This document shows, piece by piece, positions 37,200 through 48,214 of a stretch of 64,000 nt of DNA. Each line of letters opens with the position of its first letter. Position 1 is the stretch's first letter. The notes beneath the pieces are model-generated. The model saw nothing but the letters and a program-made list of their open reading frames with translations, was not told the DNA's origin and did no database searches. The translations under genes and the position numbers were made by a program. Where the stretch lies: contig NC_080571.1 in the NCBI RefSeq assembly GCF_030247185.1, positions 45,190,002 to 45,254,001 of the forward strand, given 5' to 3'. This DNA is from Malaya genurostris (Eukaryota > Arthropoda > Insecta > Diptera > Culicidae).

Positions 37200-37740
37200 C
37201 AAATTTCATACCATTATTGCAAAAGGAGAACGTCAATGTCAATGAAAAAGCGCGGGTTAGGGTTGTCAATCAACGAAAATTCTCAATTTAAAAAAAAAAA
37301 AAACATGAATTAAATTGAAAAAGAAGTGAATATTAATCGAAAATCACAACATTTAAACATTTACTAGATGCATAGGGTTGTCAACTAGCGCCAATTTTCA
37401 ATTTTTGAAAAAAAATGTAAAATAGCAATAAATAAAAAGTAAGTCTTTAGAGTACAAAATTTACTATATTCATGTACTTTAAAAGGGCATAGAGTTGTCA
37501 ACCAGCAAAAATTTACTAGTTTTAAACAGTTTCTAGTTTTATTTCAATAAAAAGTAAAGTCAATAGTTGAAGAAATTTACCAAGAAAAAATTCAAATTAC
37601 TTTCGTAATAATCGAGGATGTCAACAAAATCAAGAAACAAAAAAAGTTTATGTAATTTAAAATTCATTACGTAGAATAAGTTGACGATATTTCAGATTTT
37701 CCACATAATTTTTATCTTATGTGCATTATTCGACATAATA
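37200..37740 (+). repeat. Decayed tandem repeat with 'gttgtcaa' every ~115-123 bp
   Basis: The motif 'ggttgtcaa' or a close variant recurs at about 37261, 37376, 37493 and 37617. Spacing is close to the 117-bp unit of the neighbouring array, but the sequence differs. The right arm has a single counterpart near 44745. Confidence 0.4.
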
Positions 37741-37814
37741 TAATGGATATTCATATCGACATTTGTAACAAACCATAGCAATATGAGTATTTTTCGAAAG
37801 GATTTGATAAGTGG

Positions 37815-40040
37815 ATGTAAGAAAACGACGTTAGAAGCCGTTTCAAAATCCAAGATGGCGGCTTCCGGCGTATTGATATTCGTTACAAACCATCACAAAA
37901 TGAATATTTTTCGAACGGATTTGATGAATGGATGTTAGAAAACGACGTTAGAAGTCGTTTCAAAATCCAAGATGGCGGCTTCCGGCATATCGATGTTCGT
38001 TACAAACTATCACAATATGAATATTTTTCGAACAGATTCGATGAATGGATGTTAGAAAACGACTTTAGAAGCCATTTCAAAATACAAGATGGCGGCTTCC
38101 GGCATATCGATGTTCGTTACAAACCATCACAATATGAATATTTTTCGAACGGATTTGATGAATGGATGTTAGAAAACGACTTTAGAAGCCATTTCAAAAT
38201 ACAAGATGGCGGCATCCGGCGTATTGATATTCGTTACAAACCATCACAATATGAATATTTTTCGAACGGATTTGATGAATGGATGTTAGAAAACGACTTT
38301 AGAAGCCATTTCAAAATACAAGATGGCGGCTTCCGGCATATCGATGTTCGTTACAAACCATCACAATATGGGTATTTTTCGAACGGATTTGATGAATGGA
38401 TGTTAGAAAACGACTTTAGAAGCCATTTCAAAATACAAGATGGCGGCTTCCGGCATATCGATGTTCGTTACAAACCATCACAATATGAATATTTTTCGAA
38501 TGGATTTGATGAATGGATGTTAGAAAACGACGTTAGAAGCCATTTCAAAATACAAGATGGCGGCTTCCGGCATATCGATGTTCGTTACAAACCATCACAA
38601 TATGGGTATTTTTCGAATGGGTTTGATGAATGGATGTTAGAAAACGACGTTAGAAGCCGTTTCTAAATACAAGATGGCGGCTTCCGGCGTATTGATATTC
38701 GTTACAAACCATCACAATATGAATATTTTTCGAACGGATTTGATGAATGGATGTTAGAAAACGACTTTAGAAGCCATTTCAAAATACAAGATGGCGGCTT
38801 CCGGCATATCGATGTTCGTTACAAACCATCACAATATGAATATTTTTCGAACGGATTTGATGAATGGATGTTAGAAAACGACTTTAGAAGCCATTTCAAA
38901 ATACAAGATGGCGGCTTCCGGCATATCGATGTTCGTTACAAACCATCACAATATGAATATTTTTCGAACGGATTTGATGAATGGATGTTAGAAAACGACT
39001 TTAGAAGCCATTTCAAAATACAAGATGGCGGCTTCCGGCATATCGATGTTCGTTACAAACCATCACAATATGAATATTTTTCGAACGGATTTGATGAATG
39101 GATGTTAGAAAACGACTTTAGAAGCCGTTTCAAAATACAAGATGGCGGCTTCCGGCATATCGATGTTCGTTACAAACCATCACAATATGAATATTTTTCG
39201 AACGGATTTGATGAATGGATGTTAGAAAACGACGTTAGAAGCCATTTCAAAATACAAGATGGCGGCTTCCGGCATATCGATGTTCGTTACAAACCATCAC
39301 AATATGGGTATTTTTCGAATGGGTTTGATGAATGGATGTTAGAAAACGACGTTAGAAGCCGTTTCTAAATACAAGATGGCGGCTTCCGGCGTATTGATAT
39401 TCGTTACAAACCATCACAATATGAATATTTTTCGAACGGATTTGATGAATGGATGTTAGAAAACGACTTTAGAAGCCATTTCAAAATACAAGATGGCGGC
39501 TTCCGGCATATCGATGTTCGTTACAAACCATCACAATATGAATATTTTTCGAACGGATTTGATGAATGGATGTTAAAAAATGACGTTAGAAGCCGTTTCA
39601 AAATCCTAGATGGCGGCTTCCGGCATATCGATGTTCGTTACAAACTATCACAATATGAATATTTTTCGAACGGATTTGATGAATGGATGTTAGAAAACGA
39701 CGTTAGAAGCCGTTTCAAAATCCAAGATGTCGGCTTCCGGCATATCGATGTTCGTTACAAACGATCACAATATGAGTATTTTTCGAATGGATTTGATAAA
39801 TGGATGTTAGAAAACGACGTTAGAAGCCGTTTCAAAATTCAAGATGGCGGTTTCCGGTATATAGATGTTCGTTACAAACCATCACAATATGAGTATTTTT
39901 CGAACGGATTTAATGAGTGGATGTTAGAAAACGACGTTAGAAGCCGTTTATAAATCCAAGATGGCGATTTCCGGCATATTGATATTCGTTACAAACTATC
40001 ACAATATGAGTATTATTCGAAAGGATTCGATGAGTAGAAG
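37815..40040 (+). repeat. 117-bp tandem array, 19 units in perfect register
   Basis: Units start at 37815 and every 117 bp up to 39921, with a degenerate twentieth after that. Most units read 'atgttagaaaacgac...aagatggcggcttccggcatatcgatgttcgttacaaaccatcacaatatgaat' with few changes (phrases given in part). Fifteen of the 19 contain the exact string AAGATGGCGGC. A higher-order 702-bp period (six units) is visible: the unit with a premature TAA at 38634 recurs with its neighbours at 39336. A 39-residue periodic translation is open across units but is interrupted by TAA in two places. Confidence 0.9.
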
Positions 40041-40309
40041 TTGAAAACGGTACTTACAGTCGTTTCAACATCCAAGATAGCGGGAATGATAATAAGTTGC
40101 ATTATCTTTTTGTGCAAATTTCATTTTCGTTATAAACTGTCATAAAGAAATTAATAACGACGTATTCGTGATTGTTTTCATTTCGATACTCATATAAATC
40201 TTATATTCTTGCTGTGGAGGCGATCAAAAACCGCAGTTTTGTGGTTTTTCAAAAAGATGTTTTTTGGCACAAGCACACCAGCATGATGTAATCGCTTGCC
40301 TACTGCTGG

Positions 40310-41975
40310 TTGTCACTAGTATCAAAATTTCCGATCGTTCTGAATTAAATGCTAACGAGTGATGCTGGTGAAGAAATTCAAGATATCAACAGAATGAAAA
40401 TCTTGCACTTTTTAACGGAATTCATGATTTGTTCCGATAAATGGAGACAATATAAAAAATTAGGAATACAGATAGTAGTATTATACAGCAATATTAGTAT
40501 ATATTAATACAACAATAAATTTCACAACAAATGCACATCCTGTTTAGAACGATTCAAGTAGGATTTCTTATTGTTTGTAATATGACAAATGCTGATTCAA
40601 AGATATTTTTAAGAAGTAATAAGTTTGGAATGATATGTTATTGCGTGCAACGACTCTGTTTTTGAAATCCAAAGATAAATTTTAAGCAATGTCGAAGTTT
40701 GCTGGGACAGATAGAAGAGTATACATTTAAAAACCCGAAAAAAAATTTTTTTTTATTGGTATGACTGTTGACAAGTGTCTTCTTATTAGACTTTATCAAA
40801 ATATGCGACAATTTTCTTATTTCGCTCTTAAATCGAAATTAGATTATAGCAATAAAAAGTCCATTTGAAAAAGTATGATGTTTTTCTACTACAAATCAAA
40901 TCAAAAATAAATTCAATCGTATCGTGCAACATTACCTGGAGCGTTGCGATGTATTCTTAATATTACCAATTGAAATCGATTTACTTTCCGATTAGCGTGT
41001 ACGTGTTTTATAACAGCAATAGAAGACATCATATAATCAAGATATTCAGCTCTCATATTTTCCGAACAAATCATTAGCGACATACTTTTTTGATAGCATG
41101 GTGCTGCCAGTCGTGTCCGCATCGTAGATCGTACATACAAGTAGATGAGAAAATGTAAAATTCGCGCGTGAAAATAACAGCACTGCATACAGGGCTTGTA
41201 TTGTGAATCCTCAAACAAACGAAGCAACAAAAAAAAAACCCGCTGAGAATACTTTGCTTGACATAACTGAATGAGAGTCCTATATTAGAGAGAAACTGGA
41301 TGCGTGAGAATATATGCTACTGAGCAGACCAGTTCCCTTGTTTGGTAAATTGCCTGTGCTCTCAGTCTCAATTAACACATGAACTAAGCAATCCATGGCA
41401 ATGCAATGAAATGAAGGCTTCGCTCTCGTCAGTACTGTACGAGAATGAAGAATTTTGCTTCACGGCGTGCTACAAGATGCGAAGCAAGGTCATACAGGCA
41501 ATATTTACGGTGTCTTTTTAGTGTAGGTTTGCATAAATCATTTTTGAACATAACGTTTGTACTCCAAGACCAAATTTGATCACATTTCAAAAATATTTCA
41601 GACATGTTATAGCATAAATTTTGCATTTGAGTCCGTTTTCAAACGATCCATTTTTTTCTTGGAAGATTATACTGTGTATATATCCTACAAACACAAGAAG
41701 CAATGTTTTTTCAATTAATATTCATTGGAACTAAAAGTTATCAATCTAGTTTTCTCATAGGCATCTTCAATATGCGAACCATTCATCATAGGCTAACCTC
41801 ATGAAGCATACTCATCAGCTGGCAGACATGTTCAGGAACTAATGAACGTACGAAGCAGCTCTCCTTGCTTGGGTTGCGCTGTGAGTTCTACATAACATAC
41901 GAATGTATGACATACACTTGACATGATATGTCAGCTGTTTTTCAAAGAAGGGCGAATCTTACATAAGTAAACAAA
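40310..41975. other. Central spacer of the hAT-like element
   Basis: Single-copy looking AT-rich sequence between the arms. The longest frame (40913-41230, minus) has no family resemblance. No transposase, splice pattern or RNA gene recognised. Confidence 0.45.
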
Positions 41976-42354
41976 TCGAGTTGGCAAGCGTTTGAATTAT
42001 GCTGGTGTGCTTGTGCCAAAATACTGGCAGCCAACAGAAATGCAAACTGGCCATATCGTAGTCATAGATCAATATTGGCGTTCTTTTCCATTCAATTCAT
42101 GTTTAAATTTTTTTTGGAAGGTTGTGAATATTCGTTGGTATGAGCAAAATCTAATGATTTTCGATCCCTTAATTCCGTTGTAGTTCAAATATTATTACAA
42201 TGTTATTTCTTCAAAAATTGTTTGCTTTCGAAAAAGTACAAAACTACGATTTTCGATCGCCTTCATGATGAGATATCGAGATTATAACAATTTATGAATT
42301 TCTTTATGACAGTTTATAACCAAAAACTAAATTCGCTCATTCTGTCCACCATCT

Positions 42355-44660
42355 AGGATGTTGGAATTACTGTAAGCATCATTTTCAAGCTCTACTCATC
42401 AAATCCGCTAGAAAAATACTCATATTGGAATGGTTTCTAACGAATATCGATATGCCGGAAGTCGCCATCTTGTATTTAGAAACAACTACTAATATTGTGA
42501 TCGTTTGTAACGAACATCGATATGCCGGAAGCCGCCATCTTGGATTTTGAAACGGCTTCTAACGTCGTTTTCTAACATCCATTCATCAAATCCATTCGAA
42601 AAACACTCATATTGTGATCGTTTGTAACAAACATCGGTATGCCGGAAGCCGCCATCTTGAATTTTGAAACGGCTTCTAACGTCATTTTCTAACATCCACT
42701 CATCAAATCCGTTCGAAAAATACTCATATTGTGATGGTTTATAACGAACATCGATATGCCGAAAGCCGCCATCTTGGATTTTGAAACGGCTTCTAACGTC
42801 GTTTTCTAACATCCATTCATCAAATCCATTCGAAAAACACTCATATTGTGATCGTTTGTAACAAACATCGGTATGCCAGAAGTCGCCATCTTGTATTTAG
42901 AAACGGCTTTTAACGTCGTTTTCTAACATCCATTCATCAAATCCATTCGAAAAACACTCATATTGTGATCGTTTGTAACAAACATCGGTATGCCGGAAGC
43001 CGCCATCTTGAATTTTGAAACGGCTTCTAACGTCATTTTCTAACATCCACTCATCAAATCCGTTCGAAAAATACTCATATTGTGATGGTTTATAACGAAC
43101 ATCGATATGCCGAAAGCCGCCATCTTGGATTTTGAAACGGCTTCGAATGTCGTTTTCTAACATCCATTCATCAAATCCGTTCGAAAAATACCCATATTAT
43201 GATCAATTGTAACGAACATCGATATGCCGGAAGCCGCCATCTTGTATTTAGAAACGGCTACTAATGTCGTTTTCTAACATCCATTTATCAAATCCATTCG
43301 AAAAATACTCATATTGTGATCAATTGTAACGAACATCGATATGCCGGAAGCCGCCATCTTGTATTTAGAAACGGCTACTAATGTCGTTTTCTAACATCCA
43401 TTTATCAAATCCATTCGAAAAATACTCATATTGTGATCAATTGTAACGAACATCGATATGCCGGAAGCCGCCATCTTGTATTCAGAAACGGCTACTAATG
43501 TCGTTTTCTAACATCCATTTATCAAATCCATTCGAAAAATACTCATATTGTGATGGTTTCTAACGAATATCGATATGCCGGAAGCCGCCATCTTGGATTT
43601 TGAAACGGCTTCTATCGTCGTTTTCTAACATCCATTCATCAAATCCATTCGAAAAATACCCATATTGTGATCAATTGTAACATCGATATGCCGGAAGCCG
43701 CCATCTTGTATTTAGAAACGGGTTCTAACGTCGTTTTCTAACATCCATTCATCGAATCCGTTCGAAAAATATTCATATTGTGATGGTTTGTAACGAACAT
43801 CGATATGCCGGAAGCTGCCATCTTGGATTTTGAAACGACTTCTAACGTCGTTTTCTAACATTCATTCATCAAATCCATTCGAAAAATACCCATATTGTGA
43901 TCAATTGTAACATCGATATGCCGGAAGCCGCCATCTTAGATTTTGAAACGGCTTCTAACGTCGTTTTCTAACATCCATTCATCAAATCCATTCGAAAAAT
44001 ACCCATATTGTGATGGTTTCTAACGAATATCGATATGCCGGAAGCCGCCATCTTGGATTTTGAAACGGCTTCTATCGTCGTTTTCTAACATCCATTCATC
44101 AAATCCATTCGAAAAATACCCATATTGTGATCAATTGTAACATCGATATGCCGGAAGCCGCCATCTTGTATTTAGAAACGGGTTCTAACGTCGTTTTCTA
44201 ACATCCATTCATCGAATCCGTTCGAAAAATATTCATATTGTGATGGTTTGTAACGAACATCGATATGCCGGAAGCCGCCATCTTGGATTTTGAAACGACT
44301 TCTAACGTCGTTTTCTAACATTCATTCATCAAATCCATTCGAAAAATACCCATATTGTGATCAATTGTAACATCGATATGCCGGAAGCCGCCATCTTAGA
44401 TTTTGAAACGGCTTCTAACGTCGTTTTCTAACATCCATTCATCGAATCCGTTCGAAAAATACCCATATTGTGATGGTTTCTAACGAATATCGATATGCCG
44501 GAAGTCGCCATCTTGTATTAAGAAACGGCTTCTAACGTCGTTTTCTAACATCCATTCATCGAATCCGTTCGAAAAATATTCATATTGTGATGGTTTCTAA
44601 CGAATATCGATATGCCGGAAGCCGCCAACTTGTATTTAGAAACGGCTTCAAACATTGTTT
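42355..44660 (-). repeat. 117-bp tandem array, inverted copy, about 20 units
   Basis: Reverse-complement units of the same family as the left array, more diverged from each other, with several 113-bp units that have lost 4 bp ('ttgtaacatcgat' instead of 'ttgtaacgaacatcgat'). A 460-bp higher-order repeat is visible (for example 43562 and 44022). Fifteen units contain the exact complement GCCGCCATCTT. Confidence 0.88.
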
Positions 44661-44799
44661 GCTGACATCCACTCATCAAAACTTTTCATTTTATTATTCA
44701 ATTATTATTTGATTTTTTTTTCAAAAATTCCCTTTTTGCATTCGTTGACAACCCTACGCACCTTGACAAAGTTAAAAGCTACGGTCATTGATCCCCTCC

Positions 44800-45110
44800 A
44801 CAGCAGCAATTTGAAATTCAACCATTCCATGGAACGGTATGGATATGAAACCCGTCACTAATGACGCCGTTCTGAATTTCTTCATGAATGTTTATTGCCA
44901 GAAATGAAATTCGTACCGAAGACAAAATGCAGCCGATTCTATTGAGGACTATCATTCTTTCGTTACATTCATCGTCCAACACGAGTAAGACTGCCGCCAC
45001 TACATTCATGAAGCGCTCGCTCATGACTGTCACATGCGACTTTCATCTGTATGGTTCGTGCGACATTCATGTGTGACAGCCCGAATAGTAGGCAACATGA
45101 AAGTTTCCAG
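44800..45110 (-). repeat. Outer inverted arm of the hAT-like element, right
   Basis: Inverted counterpart of 36890-37190. The near identity of this pair contrasts with the divergence among array units. Confidence 0.7.
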
Positions 45111-45151
45111 CACACGACATTCAAAAAAAATGTCAGCAGTTTCCAGCACTG

Positions 45152-45159
45152 GTCAAAAT
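45152..45159. repeat. 8-bp target-site duplication, right (GTCAAAAT)
   Basis: Exact match to 36809-36816, directly after the terminal CAGCACTG. Confidence 0.8.
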
Positions 45160-45392
45160 TTTCATTTCACTCAAATATACTGAAGTAAATAAAAATATTG
45201 TGAGTAGTTGTTCTGTTTATTTTAATAAAAAAATTCTATTTACTAGTAAAACTAGGGTAAAAAATAGTAGGATTTTGTTCATAATTTCAAAATTCTTCAT
45301 TTATTCTTCCAAATCTATTTCGTCTCCCTCAAAGTTATCCCACTTCGGCCCCAATACACTTGAGTTTACTGAATACTGGACTTCCCCGGTTA

Positions 45393-46688
45393 ACAGATCG
45401 GCTGAAAAGTTCGTATCGTTTCTATGAGAGGGCGCCACTAGAATTAAATCCATACCATTTTCAGTTAGTACCAACCTTCAAAAGATACGTGTATTAATTT
45501 GACAGCTGTCTGATTATTAGTTTGTGAGATATTGCATTTTGAGTGAAGCTACTTTTGTTATTGTGAAAAAAAATGGAAAAAAAGGAATTTCGTGTGTTGA
45601 TGAAACACTACTTTTTGATGAAAAAAAGTGCCGCCGATACCAAAAAATGGCTTGATGAGTGTTATCCAGACTCTGCACCGGGCGAAGCAAGAATTCGTAA
45701 GTGGTTTGCAAAATTTCGTACTGGTCATATGAGCACCGAAGACGATGAACGCAGTGGACGTCCAAAAGAGGCTGTTACCGATGAAAACGTGAAAAAAATC
45801 CACAGAATGATTTTCAATGACCGTAAAGTGAAGTTGATCGAGATAGCTGACACCCTAAAGATATCAAAGGAACGTGTTGGACATATTATTCACGAATATT
45901 TGGATATGAGAAAGCTTTGTGCAAAATGGGTGCCGCGTGAGCTCACAATCGATCAAAAACAACAACGAATTGATGATTCTGAGCAGTGTTTGGAGCTGTT
46001 ATATCGAAATAAAACCGATTTTTTTCGTCGATATATAACAATGGACGAAACATGGCTCCATCACTTCACTCCGGAGTCCAATCGACAGTCAGCTGAGTGG
46101 ACTGCACGCGATGAACCGAACCCAAAGCGTGGAAAGACTCAACAATCGGCCGGTAAGGTTATGGCGTCTGTATTTTGGGATTCGCATGGTATAATTTTCA
46201 TCGACTGCCTTGAAAAGGGAAAAACCATCAACAGTGACGTTAATATATAGCGTTATTAGAGCGTTTGAAGGACGTAATTTAAAAAAACGGCCTCATTCGA
46301 AGAAGAAAAAAGTTTTGTTTCATCAAGACAATGCACCGTGTCACAAGTCGATGAAAACCATTGCTGAAATTGAACGAATTGGGCTTCGAATTGCTCCCTC
46401 ATCTACCGTATTCTCCAGATTTGGCCCCCAGTGACTTTTTCCTGTTCTCAGACCTCAAGAGAATGCTCGCTGGTAAAAAATTTAGAAGCAATGAAGAGGT
46501 AATCGCTGAAACTGAGGCCTATTTTGAGGCAAAGGACAAATCGTACTACAAAAATGGTATCGAAAAGTTGGAAGATCGCTATAATCGCTGTATCGCCTCT
46601 GATGGCAATTATGTTGAATAATAAAAACGAATTTTGGCAAAAAAATGTGTGTTTCTATTAAACGATACGAACTTTTCAGCCGAACTGT
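45393..46688 (+). mobile_element. Himar1-like (irritans group) mariner transposon
   Basis: 1296 bp, the usual mariner size. Ends are inverted repeats ACAG(A/T)TCGGCTGAAAAG flanked by TA at 45391-45392 and 46689-46690. The transposase fills most of the element. Confidence 0.85.
45573..46621 (+). pseudogene. Mariner DD34D transposase with two frameshifts
   Basis: The reading starts at ATG 45573. It shows the N-terminal DNA-binding region, then ERSGRPKEAVTDENVKKIH and KISKERVGHIIHEYLDMRK, which match the irritans subfamily (Himar1). Catalytic motifs are YITMDETWLHHF (first Asp), LFHQDNAPCHKS (second Asp) and SPDLAPSDFFLF (third Asp). The frame changes near 46235-46250 and again near 46370-46390, so the C-terminal third is in two other frames. 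The element moved by cut and paste at TA; this copy is inactive, but the disruptions are few, implying a fairly recent insertion. Confidence 0.85.
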
Positions 46689-46971
46689 TATAAGTTAGCT
46701 TTTCGCGGGTTTCGTTACATAATTGCATTTATTTGCATGTCAATTTGCCAATCTGCTTAACCCGTTATATACTAATCATATATAATTTTTAGGTATTTTC
46801 CAGCGTGAAAACCAGTCCTCAATAGTCAACAACAGCTTATGAAAAAGTTTTAAATTTACTCATAGTAACTTTCTCCTAGAAGCAACAGTTTTCGAAATAT
46901 TTAGATATGGAATTCAAAGAACTTAGATTTTTAATAAATATCATCATTTACTACATAATTTTTAATCTCTT

Positions 46972-47814
46972 ATGAAGCGTTTGACTTTTATTTATGGTGT
47001 ATCAATTTTTTGGAACTTCTTTTTCCAGTTCGTGCTCGCATTTCATTCGACACAGTCGAAAATTGCTTACGTTCGAGACGACAGAAACAAAGACGAAATG
47101 GGTAAATACGATTTAACAAAGCGTGAAAGTTGGCCTACAAGATCAAATTCAATTTGTATTGAATTCTCAAGCGTTGCAAAGTTTGCCCAGCAGCAAATGA
47201 AATTGAAATCTTATTTAAAGAACGAATGCATCTAGACACTAATAATGCAATTGAGATTCAATTCAACATGGCGTCTGGCTGTGTGTACATTATGTTTAAA
47301 CGTGAAACAGATGAAATTGCATTCTCTTCAGTTAACAGCGAGATGTACACCGTTGAGTGTGACAATATTAAATACAAAATCCCTGTGTACATGATGGACA
47401 ATGCCACAGAAATACGCGTGCAGGCCCTTCTCCCGCATGCCAACGATCAGTTCGTTCGGGAAAATATGTCGCAGTACGGTGAATTTCTTAACATCGAATA
47501 GAGAGTATGGCGGATTTTTCCCTAGTATCCGGAATAGCGTACGGATGGTACGTATGCAACTACGTAAGGCAATATCATCTTACATCATTTGTGGTCAAGG
47601 CGGGATACATCCGTGGAAAACGCTGATTACCTATGAAAATCAGCTGGTTTCATGTCAGTTTTGTGAACAACCTGCACACTATGTCAAACCTTGCACTGAA
47701 ATTGCGAAAAAGACATCTTCAACCAAAAACAAAAACCGTTCAACTACAGTAACTAGCGAAGCCAGCACTCCTGAATCAACAAACGAAAGTAGCAATGCGG
47801 CTATTGAACATTGA
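46972..47814 (+). pseudogene. LINE ORF1 (Gag-like) remnant with a CCHC zinc knuckle
   Basis: Three overlapping frames give parts of one protein: KFAQQQMKLKS (to 47235), then LDTNNAIEIQFN through DNIKYKIPVYMMDNATEIRV (47226-47501), then REYGGFFPSIRNSVRMVRM and a canonical CX2CX4HX4C knuckle CQFCEQPAHYVKPC (47401-47814). A Ser/Thr/Asn-rich tail ends it. A related fragment lies at 22060-22345 on the other strand. No endonuclease or reverse transcriptase is adjacent. RNA binding is inferred from the knuckle; the parent clade is uncertain. Confidence 0.6.
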
Positions 47815-48094
47815 TCCTTACTCTCCAAAACAACAATTGCAACCATAGTGGAACAAGGCAAACCAGCAAAAACCACTAAAATCAACCTCAGCACTAATAT
47901 CAATAGCAGCAGTAACAACAAAAATAACAACAACGACGACGATGAAATGATCGGAGATGCGAACGGACCATCTTACCTAATTGAAAATTCAGCTCCGTTA
48001 AATCGTTAAATTTCAACATTTTGAGCCTCGTCAAATAAATGAATTTAACTAAAAAACTGCTTTTTTGACACCATGTTTCTACCAATAATAGTTT

Positions 48095-48210
48095 CCGAGT
48101 TACCACGATTTCAAAGGTGGTCATGCAATGATTATGTATGCTAAGAATCGGCTGCAAAATCTGTAGCAACAGAAAGGCCAAATTCTACATTCATTGCGTC
48201 AGGTGTTCTG
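48095..48210 (+). repeat. Diverged SINE tail fragment
   Basis: The order of phrases 'catgcaatgatt', 'aatcggctgcaaaatctgt' and 'caacagaaaggccaaattctac' matches the 3' half of the tRNA-Val SINE at 18640-18720 with substitutions. Confidence 0.5.
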
Positions 48211-48214
48211 AAAA

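Larger units (their letters stand above)
36817..45151. mobile_element. Giant non-autonomous hAT-like fold-back element carrying inverted 117-bp arrays
   Basis: 8335 bp with perfect 13-bp terminal inverted repeats CAGTGCTGGAAAC and a perfect 8-bp target duplication GTCAAAAT, both hallmarks of the hAT superfamily. Arms are inverted copies: outer arms (near 36890-37190 and 44800-45110) are almost identical for at least 200 bp. Next come inverted tandem arrays of a 117-bp unit, then inner inverted segments near 40205-40300 and 41980-42260. The central spacer (about 40310-41975) has no transposase or other recognisable gene, so mobilisation would need an autonomous hAT in trans. Long ORFs inside the arrays arise because 117 is a multiple of three. 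Confidence 0.82.

Noticed and set aside
37932..39953. Long open frames in the 117-bp array encoding a 39-residue repeat protein
   Set aside because: The frame is open only because the unit length is a multiple of three; two units carry TAA, the inverted array carries frame-breaking 113-bp units and stops, and changes are not biased toward synonymous sites in any obvious way. There is no start, splice or family evidence.
40913..41230. 105-residue reverse-strand ORF in the centre of the hAT-like element as a transposase
   Set aside because: Too short and without any hAT dimerisation or DDE-type motif; likely chance.
37815..44660. CRISPR array or prokaryotic repeat locus
   Set aside because: Units are contiguous 117-bp tandem repeats without spacers, in a eukaryotic transposon context.
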